Assembly (NCBI GenBank): GCA_021795795.1
Contig: JAJYPA010000129.1
Coordinates: 1-16,922, forward strand
Reading direction: 5' to 3'
DNA: 16,922 nt
Source: Pseudomonadota bacterium
GTDB lineage: Bacteria > Pseudomonadota > Gammaproteobacteria > Halothiobacillales > Halothiobacillaceae
Numbering within the stretch: position 1 is the first letter of the stretch; every line of letters begins with the position of its first letter. The translations under genes and the position numbers were made by a program. Below are positions 5,753 to 14,693 of this stretch, in pieces. Below the pieces are notes generated by a model. It was given only the letters and a program-made list of their open reading frames with translations. It had not been told where the DNA came from and made no database searches.

Positions 5753-5786
5753 GCTATACCTCTTCCTCCCCGCTATACCCCATCAG
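5753..5786 (+). promoter_or_regulatory. GCTATACC direct-repeat operator upstream of the polyvalent operon
   Basis: GCTATACC occurs at 5753-5760 and 5772-5779 (start-to-start 19 bp), followed by CCATCAGG. The same arrangement with the same 19-bp period lies at 11898-11931, and a single copy lies at 14694-14701. All are in intergenic DNA upstream of genes and on the same strand. A 19-21 bp period would place both half-sites on roughly the same helix face. Confidence 0.55.
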
Positions 5787-5811
5787 GCAATCCGCATGAG
5801 GGGCACAACAC

Positions 5812-8800
5812 ATGGCGTCGCGCGGCAAAGAGGAAAAACGGGACTACCGTCTGGAGGTGGCCGATCGGCTGATTCAGCAGATCGAGCAGGGCACGGCGCG
5901 ATGGCAGCGCCCCTGGAAGGCTGGAGAGATCCTTGCGCCCGTTAATGCGGTGACCGGCAAGCCCTACCGTGGCGTGAATTACGAGAACCTGATGGCTTTT
6001 TCGCCGGACCCGTCTGATCCCCGCTGGTGTACCTACAAACAGGCCCAGGAGCAGGGCTGGCAGGTGCGCCAGGGTGCTTCCGGCTTGCCGCTGGAAGTCT
6101 GGAAGGAATACGAGCATAAGCGCACGGTGGAAGAGATCCAGCGATTAGAGAAACAGGGCGTGACAGATCCCGAATCGACGGAGCGCCGGCTTGGTGTTCG
6201 GTATTACACTGTGTTTCACGCCTCGCAGATGGATGGCATCCCGCCTCTTGAGCGCCAGGAGCCAAACCAGAAACTGGAGGGCCAGCCCGATACGCGGTTG
6301 CCGAAGCTGGCCGAGAGCCTGGGTGTGAAATTGCGGTATGGCGGTGGCCGGGCGTTTTATCGTCCGTCGGAAGACCTGGTGCAGATGCCTCCCGTGGAAT
6401 CTTTCGAGCAGGCTGTGGGTCACGACACCACGCTCTTGCACGAGCTTTCCCATGCAACCGGGCATGAAAAACGTCTGAACCGCGACCTGCGCAATTCTTT
6501 TGGCAGCGAAAAGTACGCGATCGAGGAGCTGCGGGCGGAGATGTCGGCGGCCATGACAGCGGCGAGCCTGGGACTGGGCTTTGATCCCGCCGCCCAGAAC
6601 CGGGAAGAGGGACGGGAGACCTTGGCAGGCAGCAACTCGGGCAACAGCGCCGCCTATCTCGCGAGTTGGCTCAAGGCCCTGCCGGAGAAAGACCGTAAGC
6701 AATCCATCATGCAGGCGATCAAGGACGCTCAGAGCATCAGCGACTACCTGATTGAACGGACGCCGGAATTGCTGGTGGAGCAGGAAAAGGAGCTACTAGG
6801 CGTCTCTCGTGGCGATTACGTTCGATACAGGAATGAGATTGGGCAAGAGGTTGAGGGCGTGGTGCTTGACGCCGCCCAGCCCGGCGAAGCGACGCGAGTG
6901 AGGCACATCTACCGGTGGCCCAACGGCACCCCAGGAATGGACGGGGTGGACCACGTCGCGCCCACGGTACTGCCAGACGACTTGGTAGAGCACATTCCGG
7001 GCGCCGTCACCCCCGGTCCGGATCTGGACGCCATCGATCCGCGGACCGATGCGTACCAACGCACCATGGGCGTGGACGATTCGCGCGACCGAGCGGGCCG
7101 TGCTGTGCTCATGGCGGTAGAAACCGCGCGTGGGCAGCCGGAGCGGGCGGCGGCCCTGCAGGCGGGAGCCTTGCCGGCGGCGGCCTTGCCGGAACGCGCC
7201 ATGGACCCGGAGCTGATTGCGTTTCTTGAAAACCGCACCCGCGTCCGGCAAGGCGAACACCCGGACTTTGCCGGACTGAGCGATCCCGTCGCCAATGCCG
7301 AAGCCTTCGTGGAGCGGCAGGGCCGCATCGATCCTCAGCGTTCCGCGCAATGGGCCAGAGCGCTTCAGGAAAGCCCGGTGGCTTATGGCGAGGCTGTGGG
7401 CCTCAGTCCGGCCACGGCGGGTCTCGTTGCGGCTCAACTGAATGCGGGGGTGCAGCGCATGGAACGACCTCAGGTCGGCGATCTCGTGCGTTTTGAACCG
7501 CATAAGCCTGGCGTAACGAACAGCCCTTTCTCGGGTCGTGTCATTGCTGCCCTGGACACCAATACCGGCGATATTCGTTACCACCTGCGGGCGGACTTTG
7601 GGCCAGACCAGGGCATTGAGGCGCGGGTATATGGCCGGGACGGACAGTTCCGCGAGATCGCTCTGGATCAAGCCGTGGGATTCGACCGGAACGCGCCGGA
7701 ACATCTGACGGATGACCGCGCAAACCAGAAGGAGCAAGCTATCACGTCCTACATGAAGCATTACGATGAATTGCCTGATGCCGTGAATGATTTCATTGAC
7801 TCTTCGCAATACGGGTTTGACCGTTTGCGCAATGGCGATATTGCAGGGTTTCATGATTTTCAGCGGCAGATGACTGTTGAGCGAAATGAGATGCATGGAA
7901 TCATCGCTGATGGCCCCAATAAGGGTGCGCATGGTCCTACGCTTGCGTTATATGAAGCGGGCATGAGCCAGGAAGAAGTGCTGCATTTGATAGATTCCAC
8001 TGAGGCATCGCAAATTGATGCGCGTCAAGGTGATCGAGAAAAAAAACTGGCTACAAGTTTTCAGGAACAGTTCATAAAAAACCTGAAGGAATACGGCAAA
8101 GATATTCTGCAGGATGCGGACAAACTGCCTGATATAAAACTGGCTCAGGCCGTTTACTGGAAGCATGGAATCGCAGTGGAAAATGACCATCCCATGCTTA
8201 ATTCTACCGTGCAGGCAATTCACGACAAAGATTTGAAGGGATTGTTATCCCGTATCGGTCATAACAGTCAGAATCCTGCAACGCAGGAAGTTTTTGAGCG
8301 TATGACCAATATCAAGTTGGGCAAAACCCAGTCCATGCGGGTGAAGCAACTGGAAACCTGGGCCGGAGCGGATCGGGTTGCTGCTCTGGACCATGAGAGA
8401 GCCGAAAAAGCCAGGCAAAAGGCCGAAGAAGCCCCCCGCAAGGCATTGCGGCAGGCTTTCGATGCGCTTTCCTACTCCAAAATCCAGATATCTACCGAGG
8501 CGGGCTCCAAGGTCGTCGATGGGCAACAGTACATTGAATGGAAGGCCGCCCATGGCTACACCCTTGTCGGCGATCATAAGAAAGGTGCCGTGGTGGAGCG
8601 GTTCCTGAAAAACCCGGAGACCAATGAAACATCGCGGATCAAGGATCGGCGCTTTGGGGAGTTCTGCAAGGCGGTCCAGGGCCTGGAGCCGGGTGGCGAC
8701 CTGATGAAGGCCATGGAGATAGCGAAGATTCCCCTCGATCTGCCGCAAAAGGAGCCCGAGAAAATCCAGGCCACCCAGGTGTCGAATCCAGTACCCAAGG

Positions 8801-10020
8801 CACCAGACCCGGAAAAGATCACTGCCTATGAGGCGAAGCGGCAGGCCCGGCAAGATCGGTATCGTGCCCTGGCAGAGAAGATGCGCCTGCGGGCGAAGGC
8901 GAGGCTGGATCAGGCCCACAAGATGGCGGGAGCCATTCCCTTCGGACAGCCGATCCTCGTGGGACATCACAGTGAAAACCGGGATCGTCGATATCGGGAG
9001 CGCATTCACAAGACCTTCGGTCAAGGCTTTGGGCTGATGGACAGAGCGGAGTATTACGAGCGCCGCTCGGAAAGGATGTCCAATGGCATCAGCAGTGATG
9101 ATCCGGCTGCCGTCCAGAAGCTCAAGGAAAAGCTCGAACATCTGAAGATGAGTCAGGAGAAGATGAAGGCGGCCAATGCCGTCATCCGCAAATTCCGAGA
9201 CCCGGATGAGCGCAAGAGTGGAATGGAACGTATTGGATTTACTGCTGAACAGGCAGATAAAATTCTTACCCCCGATGTCATGGGGACGATTGGCTTTGCG
9301 TCCTACAGCCTGAGCAACAATAACGCCAACATCCGGCGCATCGAGGAGCGCATCAAGGGGCTGGAGAAAGCACAGACTCTGGAGGATCGAACCACGGAGT
9401 ATCGCTGGGGGGCCGTGCGGGAGAACAAAGAGAACAACCGCATTCAGTTCCTGTTTGAGGGCAAGCCCGATGAAGCGATCCGCAAGCTGATGAAGGAGAG
9501 CGGATTCCGTTGGGCACCCTCCGAGGAAGCGTGGCAACGGCAATGGACGGGAAATGCGGTCCATGCCGCCCGGGAGGCGATCAAGAAATTGGATGCAAGG
9601 ATGCCGCCAGAGCAGGCCGCGCAAGTACTGGAGAGGGCCCCTGCCCCGGCAGAAAGCAGGATAGCTCCGATGCCACCTGTCCCGCCAGATCTGCTGGACT
9701 CCACCGGCGCTGCCGACCGGCTGGTGAAGTCTCTGGCAGTTCTGGAACAGCACAGCATCACCCTGACACGGGCCGATGGCACCGGTAAGACAGTCAACGC
9801 AAGAAGATATCTCGACGAAGGCATTGCCAGAGGATTCACCGAAGCGGACACGGCGGCCCGCCCTCTGGCGTGGGTCAACCCGGACACTTCGACCCGGCTG
9901 AACGTGAGAGACGAGGCCCTTGCGGCAACGCTCAGGGCCGCCCACACCGTAGACCCGCATATCGGGCGGGCCATTCAGTCCGTCGCACGGCAAAAAAACG
10001 ATCTGGAATGGGAGATGTAA
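5812..10020 (+). CDS. Giant polyvalent protein: ArdC-like ssDNA-binding domain, zincin metallopeptidase, DUF3560
   Basis: The product has 1402 residues; the start ATG has GAGGGG 8 bp upstream. Residues about 10-130 (WQRPWKAG, PVNAVTGKPYRGVN) match the ArdC N-terminal antirestriction/ssDNA-binding domain. About 165-320 is an MPTase-PolyVal zincin with H210-E211-L-S-H214-A-T-G-H218, and AIEELRAEMSAA downstream may give a further acidic residue. The middle contains beta-rich segments (DYVRYRNEIGQEVEG, GDLVRFEPH) that look like small accessory domains. About 1025-1200 is DUF3560 (GQPILVGHHSE, SNNNANIRRIEERI), followed by a short FRWAPSEEAWQRQ accessory domain. Such polyvalent proteins are thought to enter the recipient with conjugating DNA and counter host defence. 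Codons 643-843 are distinctly AT-richer, suggesting an inserted module. It is the first gene of an operon with the next two genes. Confidence 0.9.
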   Translation: MASRGKEEKRDYRLEVADRLIQQIEQGTARWQRPWKAGEILAPVNAVTGKPYRGVNYENLMAFSPDPSDPRWCTYKQAQEQGWQVRQGASGLPLEVWKEYEHKRTVEEIQRLEKQGVTDPESTERRLGVRYYTVFHASQMDGIPPLERQEPNQKLEGQPDTRLPKLAESLGVKLRYGGGRAFYRPSEDLVQMPPVESFEQAVGHDTTLLHELSHATGHEKRLNRDLRNSFGSEKYAIEELRAEMSAAMTAASLGLGFDPAAQNREEGRETLAGSNSGNSAAYLASWLKALPEKDRKQSIMQAIKDAQSISDYLIERTPELLVEQEKELLGVSRGDYVRYRNEIGQEVEGVVLDAAQPGEATRVRHIYRWPNGTPGMDGVDHVAPTVLPDDLVEHIPGAVTPGPDLDAIDPRTDAYQRTMGVDDSRDRAGRAVLMAVETARGQPERAAALQAGALPAAALPERAMDPELIAFLENRTRVRQGEHPDFAGLSDPVANAEAFVERQGRIDPQRSAQWARALQESPVAYGEAVGLSPATAGLVAAQLNAGVQRMERPQVGDLVRFEPHKPGVTNSPFSGRVIAALDTNTGDIRYHLRADFGPDQGIEARVYGRDGQFREIALDQAVGFDRNAPEHLTDDRANQKEQAITSYMKHYDELPDAVNDFIDSSQYGFDRLRNGDIAGFHDFQRQMTVERNEMHGIIADGPNKGAHGPTLALYEAGMSQEEVLHLIDSTEASQIDARQGDREKKLATSFQEQFIKNLKEYGKDILQDADKLPDIKLAQAVYWKHGIAVENDHPMLNSTVQAIHDKDLKGLLSRIGHNSQNPATQEVFERMTNIKLGKTQSMRVKQLETWAGADRVAALDHERAEKARQKAEEAPRKALRQAFDALSYSKIQISTEAGSKVVDGQQYIEWKAAHGYTLVGDHKKGAVVERFLKNPETNETSRIKDRRFGEFCKAVQGLEPGGDLMKAMEIAKIPLDLPQKEPEKIQATQVSNPVPKAPDPEKITAYEAKRQARQDRYRALAEKMRLRAKARLDQAHKMAGAIPFGQPILVGHHSENRDRRYRERIHKTFGQGFGLMDRAEYYERRSERMSNGISSDDPAAVQKLKEKLEHLKMSQEKMKAANAVIRKFRDPDERKSGMERIGFTAEQADKILTPDVMGTIGFASYSLSNNNANIRRIEERIKGLEKAQTLEDRTTEYRWGAVRENKENNRIQFLFEGKPDEAIRKLMKESGFRWAPSEEAWQRQWTGNAVHAAREAIKKLDARMPPEQAAQVLERAPAPAESRIAPMPPVPPDLLDSTGAADRLVKSLAVLEQHSITLTRADGTGKTVNARRYLDEGIARGFTEADTAARPLAWVNPDTSTRLNVRDEALAATLRAAHTVDPHIGRAIQSVARQKNDLEWEM

Positions 10021-10023
10021 AGC

Positions 10024-10398
10024 ATGGGAATGTTCAGCCGTATTTTCAGCAACACCGCAAAGCCTGCCAGCTGCAAGCCTGCCTGCAACCTCTGGATTGG
10101 CGCGAACCCCGGGCACCTGACGCCGGTGGATGACCCCGAGGGCCTGGGGGAATACAAGCTCGCCGTCGACAGGCTGATCCGGGACGAAGCCCCCGATATT
10201 ATTTACTTGTGGTCGGATACGGAGGATCTGAGTATCGTTCGCAAGGCCCTCCAGTATCTCTCCCTGATGGGCGGGGAAGTAGGCGTGGCCGGACAGCTTC
10301 CCGACGAAGAAGTGGCGGCCATCTTCGGCGTCGCTGTTCGGACCTACCAGGGCACGGTCATCGACCCGCAAGGGGATGCAGCGGCCTTTGTGGGTTGA
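10024..10398 (+). CDS. Small unknown protein of the polyvalent operon
   Basis: The 124-residue product starts 3 bp after the preceding stop, with GGGAG in the end of that gene as ribosome binding site, so it is almost certainly co-translated. It contains SIVRKALQYLSLMGGEVGVAGQLPDEEVAAIFGVAVRTYQGT (given in pieces: SIVRKALQYLS, then EEVAAIFGVAVRTYQGT), an alpha/beta pattern with no motif I can name. It has two Cys near the N-terminus (SCKPAC) but no signal peptide or membrane segment. Its function is unknown. The position suggests it serves DNA establishment or transfer together with its neighbours. Confidence 0.7.
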   Translation: MGMFSRIFSNTAKPASCKPACNLWIGANPGHLTPVDDPEGLGEYKLAVDRLIRDEAPDIIYLWSDTEDLSIVRKALQYLSLMGGEVGVAGQLPDEEVAAIFGVAVRTYQGTVIDPQGDAAAFVG

Positions 10399-10456
10399 CC
10401 AACCATAGATCTCCACCGAGCCACCCCCCCCCACAACTTCGCAGGAGCGTATCCCC

Positions 10457-11797
10457 ATGGCAGCACAGATCGATCACCTTTTTTCCTATGGTCCTTTGGA
10501 TGTCGTGGCCACCCATGACGAGAACAGACCAGGCCTGCACGTCATGCACGCGGACATGGAAATGAATGCCTTTATTCCCAAGGGTGATCCTTTCCATAAG
10601 GAAGTCCAAAATCTCATCGAGAAAAATCCCCATTCCATGGGTTTTGTGGCGAAGCAGGTGTATGCCCGGGTGGAGGAAGAAGGTCTGTGGCACGGTCCTG
10701 CGATAGACACCGAAGAGCTAAAACTGGGGCCGTCTCTGAAAACGGAGATGCCGAAGCCGGAAAGACCCGCTGGGCAATCCGTGGATCCCCTCCCCAAAAC
10801 GCGCACTCTACCTATCACCGGGGAGATGGAGTTGCCCAGGGAAGTGCGGGAGGCCATGGAGTACCGGGTGGAGGTAATCCCCCTGGTACTAGAGGAAGGC
10901 TCGATTCTAGCCCGGCCGGAGCTGAAGCCTGGAGACAAGCTTGTGGCCTATGAAGTGCTCCGGCATGGGAACGCACTGGACGGGCTGGACCCAAACTTTT
11001 CCCCGACGCTGGACCGCCTGCGCTTCGATGCCCGCCAGGACCCGCAGGCCCTGGAGGATGCGCTGAAAAAAGCGCGGGAACTCGCCTCACAGAAGCTGGA
11101 TATGGATACCATCATTCCTGGCTTCGGCAAAATGACCCCGGGAAACCGCGAAAAGGCCCTGTCGCAGACCTTTGGGCATGCCCTGGATGGATGGCGAGAG
11201 CCCAACAAGGGAACCCGCAAGGAAACCCCGGAACAGAATGCGCAGCCAGACAAGGTCGAGGTTGCACCTGTGCCGCAGGGCCAAGACCAGAAACGGAGCA
11301 ACGAGAAATTGATGAAAGGCTGGCCAGTCAACGCCACTCCTGTGCCGTGGCATCCGGAACCGGTGAAGAAGGGGCCGGCCCAACCAAAGTTTGAGCGGCA
11401 TGAGCCCGTGCCTTTGCTGACCAGTAAGAACCGCCCGCTGGTCCTGGATCATGGCGATCTCATCACAGTGACCCGGAGGGCTATGCTGGGTATCGGCAAT
11501 TCAGCACAGAAGAAGCGGGAGCAGGCTGTGAGCGTGGCCTTGCAGGCTGCGGTAGAGCGATTTGGGCAGCCCGTTCACTTCGAGGGAAACCCTGCCTTCC
11601 TGAAACAGACGGCGGAGATGGCCGTCAAAATGGGTATCCAGTTGGAATCCGGCAACAAACTTGCGGCAGAAATCTACCAGAAAGCGCTCCAGGAACAGGA
11701 AAAAAACCGGGCGCCACGCGGCAACGTGCTGGGTCCGGCACAGCAGCCGCCAAAAAAGCGGCTGGCGGTGCAGCAGGACCAGGATTTGGAAAGGTAA
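10457..11797 (+). CDS. LPD7-domain plasmid protein
   Basis: The 446-residue product has a good ribosome binding site (AGGAG, 9 bp upstream). The C-terminal part (about 337-411) shows the LPD7 pattern of polyvalent plasmid proteins: an alternating helix with AVERFGQPVHFEGNPAFLKQ, split here as AVERFGQPVHF and NPAFLKQTAEMA, then a GIQLESG..LAAEIY end. The central region (about 85-330) is Pro/Lys-rich and probably partly unstructured. The N-terminal 70 residues are unrecognised. LPD7 often accompanies relaxases and other transferred proteins, so a role in DNA transfer or establishment is inferred. It is the last gene of the operon starting at 5812 and is followed by a hairpin at 11808-11837. Confidence 0.78.
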   Translation: MAAQIDHLFSYGPLDVVATHDENRPGLHVMHADMEMNAFIPKGDPFHKEVQNLIEKNPHSMGFVAKQVYARVEEEGLWHGPAIDTEELKLGPSLKTEMPKPERPAGQSVDPLPKTRTLPITGEMELPREVREAMEYRVEVIPLVLEEGSILARPELKPGDKLVAYEVLRHGNALDGLDPNFSPTLDRLRFDARQDPQALEDALKKARELASQKLDMDTIIPGFGKMTPGNREKALSQTFGHALDGWREPNKGTRKETPEQNAQPDKVEVAPVPQGQDQKRSNEKLMKGWPVNATPVPWHPEPVKKGPAQPKFERHEPVPLLTSKNRPLVLDHGDLITVTRRAMLGIGNSAQKKREQAVSVALQAAVERFGQPVHFEGNPAFLKQTAEMAVKMGIQLESGNKLAAEIYQKALQEQEKNRAPRGNVLGPAQQPPKKRLAVQQDQDLER

Positions 11798-11807
11798 CGC
11801 CCCCCCA

Positions 11808-11837
11808 TTTCCGCCTTGCGCTCCGTCAAGGCGGAAA
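11808..11837 (+). terminator. Strong hairpin after the LPD7 gene, possible terminator
   Basis: TTTCCGCCTTG (11808-11818) pairs perfectly with CAAGGCGGAAA (11827-11837) around an 8-base loop. It lies 11 bp after the stop codon and before the operator of the next operon. There is no run of T after the stem, so termination would be factor-assisted or weak. Confidence 0.45.
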
Positions 11838-11897
11838 TCGAAGAAGTTCGTTCAATCGGGCCGGACGGGCACATGGCGCACGGTTTCGCATCAAAAA

Positions 11898-11931
11898 GCT
11901 ATACCCCGCATAGCTGGCTATACCTCATCAG
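11898..11931 (+). promoter_or_regulatory. GCTATACC direct-repeat operator, second copy
   Basis: GCTATACC is found at 11898-11905 and 11917-11924 (19 bp period), followed by TCATCAGG, matching the site at 5753-5786. AAAA precedes the first repeat in both sites. It lies 33-66 bp upstream of the ATG at 11964, a typical operator or activator position. Confidence 0.55.
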
Positions 11932-11963
11932 GTTAATAACGGTAATCAGAGAGGAGAAATGCT

Positions 11964-13103
11964 ATGCCCGTACGAATGATGCAACGCAACAATTTGGCGA
12001 ATGCCTTTATTGCCATCAATGACGGCCCCACCAACGCTGCCCTGGCGGCAGCCAAGACAGAAATCGGAGAGGCGACCTGGAAGCAGGGACATACGCCAGG
12101 TGCCGAGAAAACCGTCCGTGCCGCCCTCCAGGCCCAGGGGGCCCGATATGAGACGGAACTCTCTGGCGAGCTCACGGGAATCACGCTCGCCGAAACCCAG
12201 GCGAACGGCGAAAAGTTCCAAAAGCTGCGAGTGACCCTGGAGAACGGTGCGGACAAGACGATCCTGTCTGCTGACCTCAGCAGCGAGTACGCCCAGCGGC
12301 TCATCGCCAAGCTCGACCGGGCCAGCCAGGAACAGGCAGGCCAGACGGTGAGCATCGGTGGCTTCGCGGAGTCCGTGGAACGGGACGGACGGGCCTACAC
12401 CAACCATGTCGCCACCATGAGGGATGCCCAGAAACAGGAAATCACCGCTGTCCCCGGTCATTTCGAGCAGGCGCAGGAGCGGGTCTCCCAGGCGCAGGCA
12501 CCGATGCTTTCGGCAGGCATGGGAGACAACAAGAAGGTGCTCAACCAGATCGCCGATACGGCCCGCGAAGCCTATTTTGCCGAAGTGGTGCAGGGGTTGG
12601 CGGAACGCCTCAAGGAGCAGGGTGTCGCCCCCAAACAGGCATATCCCCGCCTGGAAGGCCACCAGCAGGATGAACAAGGCACCTGGCGCAGCGTGGGGCT
12701 GTATGTGGACAACCAGGGCACGGCGCGGGGTGTCCTGGCCGTGGAGAATCCGGAACAAGGACTGAAAGAGCGGCACAGTGTCGAGTTCTCCGAGCGTACC
12801 TCTAAATCGGGTATTCCGATGCTCTCCGCATCCATCTCGCGGGAAGATGGCAGCAAGACCTATGTCAACATCTTGCCCCATGAAAACCGGAACACCGGCG
12901 AGAAGTTTCTCTCCGCATCCTTCGGGGAGCGCGACCCAGACGGCAAGCTCCGGCAGGTGGAGGGCAAAGGCGGCGGGCTGAAACCCAACGAGGCGGTGAA
13001 GCAGCTAGGCGACCAGGACCGCACGGTGCAGATGGCCCGGGAGAAGTTCGGGGTGGATGTGCTGGCCCCGTCGAAAGAGCAGGCCCAGGGAGTGGAGCGA
13101 TGA
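11964..13103 (+). CDS. Unknown plasmid protein, two beta-rich domains, possible nucleic-acid binding
   Basis: The 379-residue product has a strong ribosome binding site (AGAGGAG) at about 11950. Residues about 55-150 (LTGITLAETQANGEKFQKL, then TILSADLSSEYAQRLI and HVATMRDAQKQEI) and about 235-340 (WRSVGLYVDNQGTARGVL, PMLSASISREDGSKTYVNI) are alternating-strand regions that could be OB-fold-like single-stranded DNA-binding units. That is an inference from pattern, and I cannot assign a Pfam family. There is no signal peptide or membrane segment. It is the first gene of an operon driven from the GCTATACC site and overlaps the next gene by 4 bp (ATGA). Confidence 0.7.
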   Translation: MPVRMMQRNNLANAFIAINDGPTNAALAAAKTEIGEATWKQGHTPGAEKTVRAALQAQGARYETELSGELTGITLAETQANGEKFQKLRVTLENGADKTILSADLSSEYAQRLIAKLDRASQEQAGQTVSIGGFAESVERDGRAYTNHVATMRDAQKQEITAVPGHFEQAQERVSQAQAPMLSAGMGDNKKVLNQIADTAREAYFAEVVQGLAERLKEQGVAPKQAYPRLEGHQQDEQGTWRSVGLYVDNQGTARGVLAVENPEQGLKERHSVEFSERTSKSGIPMLSASISREDGSKTYVNILPHENRNTGEKFLSASFGERDPDGKLRQVEGKGGGLKPNEAVKQLGDQDRTVQMAREKFGVDVLAPSKEQAQGVER

Positions 13104-13375
13104 AGCACGGGCAGGACATCGAGCAGTGGGCTCTGGACTCTCTGGACAGGACCCGGCAGGAATCTCGGCGCGAACAGCTCAGGAAACTTCTGGCTGACCT
13201 GCACCGCCACCCGGATAGCGCAGCGTTACCGGTCGGCTCATCCCAACGACTCGTAGCGCGATCTCATGAACGGCAACTGATGCAGGAAGCCGTGAATCTC
13301 GGCTATGAGCCTCCAGAGCAGGTCATCAAGGAAATGGGCCTGCATCTGGGGCTGGAATTGGGGTTGGGGCTCTGA
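13100..13375 (+). CDS. Small unknown protein, translationally coupled
   Basis: The 91-residue product has its start ATG overlapping the upstream stop (ATGA, 13100-13103), a clear sign of coupling. It is charged and helical (RTRQESRREQLRKLLADLH) and ends in a repetitive LGLELGLGL tail encoded by G-rich DNA. No family is recognised. It is probably a small partner of the protein encoded at 11964-13103. Confidence 0.68.
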   Translation: MKHGQDIEQWALDSLDRTRQESRREQLRKLLADLHRHPDSAALPVGSSQRLVARSHERQLMQEAVNLGYEPPEQVIKEMGLHLGLELGLGL

Positions 13376-13473
13376 GAGTTGCAGGCTCGCAGAGAGTGCA
13401 GCCCCATTTTTGCGTCGGGGCTGTTCGCTTCACTTCACAGGAAAATTACCGAGCTGACGGGAGGAAAATCGGT

Positions 13474-13713
13474 ATGGACCACGAGGCTATTTTAGGTAAC
13501 CGGGCAGCTCTAGCCAGAGCTGACGCACAGCATTATTCTGTGAATGAAGAGGAGATGGTTTTTGCACTTCAGGACAAACATCACAAGTTTTCCATGGGGT
13601 TATCTACCATTCTCCAATGCCTGCGAATGGCAGAACGGGAAGGCGGGGTTCCCAATCTCCCGAGCGATTGGTGGATTCAGGTGGCGAGGCGGTACTCTAT
13701 CATCCTGGATTGA
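13474..13713 (+). CDS. Small unknown protein
   Basis: I chose ATG 13474 (79 residues, MDHEAILGNRAALARADA) because GGGAGGAA lies about 8 bp upstream. An upstream in-frame ATG at 13396 would extend it through a hairpin (AGCCCC at 13400-13405 with GGGGCT at 13417-13422) and has no ribosome binding site. The protein is helical with a Trp-rich end (SDWWIQVARRY). There are no recognisable motifs. It is followed after 10-16 bp by the next gene, so the two are probably co-transcribed. Confidence 0.62.
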   Translation: MDHEAILGNRAALARADAQHYSVNEEEMVFALQDKHHKFSMGLSTILQCLRMAEREGGVPNLPSDWWIQVARRYSIILD

Positions 13714-13729
13714 GGCTTGAGGGATGAGA

Positions 13730-14617
13730 ATGGACGTCTACAAACTGCGGCTGGAAGATCCTGGCTCCCAACACATCGGGAAGGAACTCTTCGAGAATCA
13801 AACACTGCGAAAATCACCCTGGTATCGAAAAAACGGTAAAGGAGAAGATGTGCAGTATGCCGTATGCCCCGCCTGCAACAATCCCATTCAGATCATTGGG
13901 CTGTACCGCTTGCCTCCGAGTGTCAACAATCCCTTCGGGAGGCACACAGGGCAATCCGTGCCCGATCTGGCAGAACTTGACCCGGAAGAACGGGACAATT
14001 GCCCATATTTAAAGCCCAGGCCACGTGAAAAAAGTGCTCGGAGGAAGGTACTCGGCCCAGTTCCGAGGAAAATTTTGGAGACGCTGATCGAACAGTTCGA
14101 CCGGGGCGTATATCTGCTTCGTAAACAGACAGGCATCAATTTTTCTCCAAATCTGCTGCGCAAGATGTTGGAGACATACCGCGCTGAGAAAGGGTATCTA
14201 TACACCGGTGCAACGCTCTTGAATGTGCCCTGGATTTTTTTCTATATGTCAGATTCGCACTCGATTATTGGTCAATATCTTCGGCGGGATTCAGAGTTGA
14301 TCGAGGCAATAGGGGAGCATGGTTCTCCAGCTTGGGTCAATGACAAGGGACAAATCGTTTCGAGAAACAAGGAATTCTTGTCGCTTGACGTGTGTTTTAT
14401 CCATCATCGGGAGAGCAAAGACCGGGACGACGGGGGATTGATGGAATCCATGAAGATGGTCGTCTCTACGGACCCTGACCACCGGGTCCATCAGAAGGTG
14501 ATCCCTTTCGACCACCAGGAGTTTCAGCGACTGGTCCAGATCCCTGACGAAAAGGCACACCGTCAGATGGATCTGGTGGAGATGGCAAAAGAAGTCCTCG
14601 GCGATCTCCTACTTTGA
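13730..14617 (+). CDS. Unknown protein with a CxxC motif, upstream of conjugation genes
   Basis: Two start codons are possible: ATG 13724 and ATG 13730. GAGGG (13719-13723) fits 13730 better (295 residues; 297 from 13724). Near the N-terminus is CPACNNPIQI, a knuckle like the first half of a zinc ribbon, and NCPYLKPRPREK follows some 45 residues later. A complete four-ligand set is not visible. The rest is mixed alpha/beta, with a short hydrophobic patch (LLNVPWIFFYMSD) and an acidic-basic tail. I do not recognise the family. Being next to traF and virB1 suggests a transfer-related or regulatory role, but that is inference. Confidence 0.68.
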   Translation: MDVYKLRLEDPGSQHIGKELFENQTLRKSPWYRKNGKGEDVQYAVCPACNNPIQIIGLYRLPPSVNNPFGRHTGQSVPDLAELDPEERDNCPYLKPRPREKSARRKVLGPVPRKILETLIEQFDRGVYLLRKQTGINFSPNLLRKMLETYRAEKGYLYTGATLLNVPWIFFYMSDSHSIIGQYLRRDSELIEAIGEHGSPAWVNDKGQIVSRNKEFLSLDVCFIHHRESKDRDDGGLMESMKMVVSTDPDHRVHQKVIPFDHQEFQRLVQIPDEKAHRQMDLVEMAKEVLGDLLL

Positions 14618-14693
14618 TTGCCTCGCTCGGCCTTGCAGTCCACAGCGCCCTACCATTCCTAGTAATAATAGGGTACCGATCCCCTTGTCGGCA

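Noticed and set aside
6796..7932. Minus-strand open frame of 378 codons inside the polyvalent gene
   Set aside because: This is an antisense shadow of a frame with strong domain support; its protein is rich in Arg, Gly and Pro, without motifs.
8275..8288. ATCCTGC-like sequence with a small CCTGC/GCAGG inverted repeat, considered as an oriT nic site
   Set aside because: It lies inside a coding region, has no relaxase gene beside it, and short matches of this kind are common.
8245..10458. Long open frame of 737 codons on the minus strand
   Set aside because: It lies antisense to the DUF3560 half of the polyvalent protein and the next gene, has no recognisable domain and no promoter or ribosome binding site, and is explained by codon bias in GC-rich DNA.
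13330..13375. G-rich end of the gene at 13100-13375 as a G-quadruplex
   Set aside because: There are only three runs of four G and one of two, within codons for a Gly/Leu-rich tail; the composition explains it.
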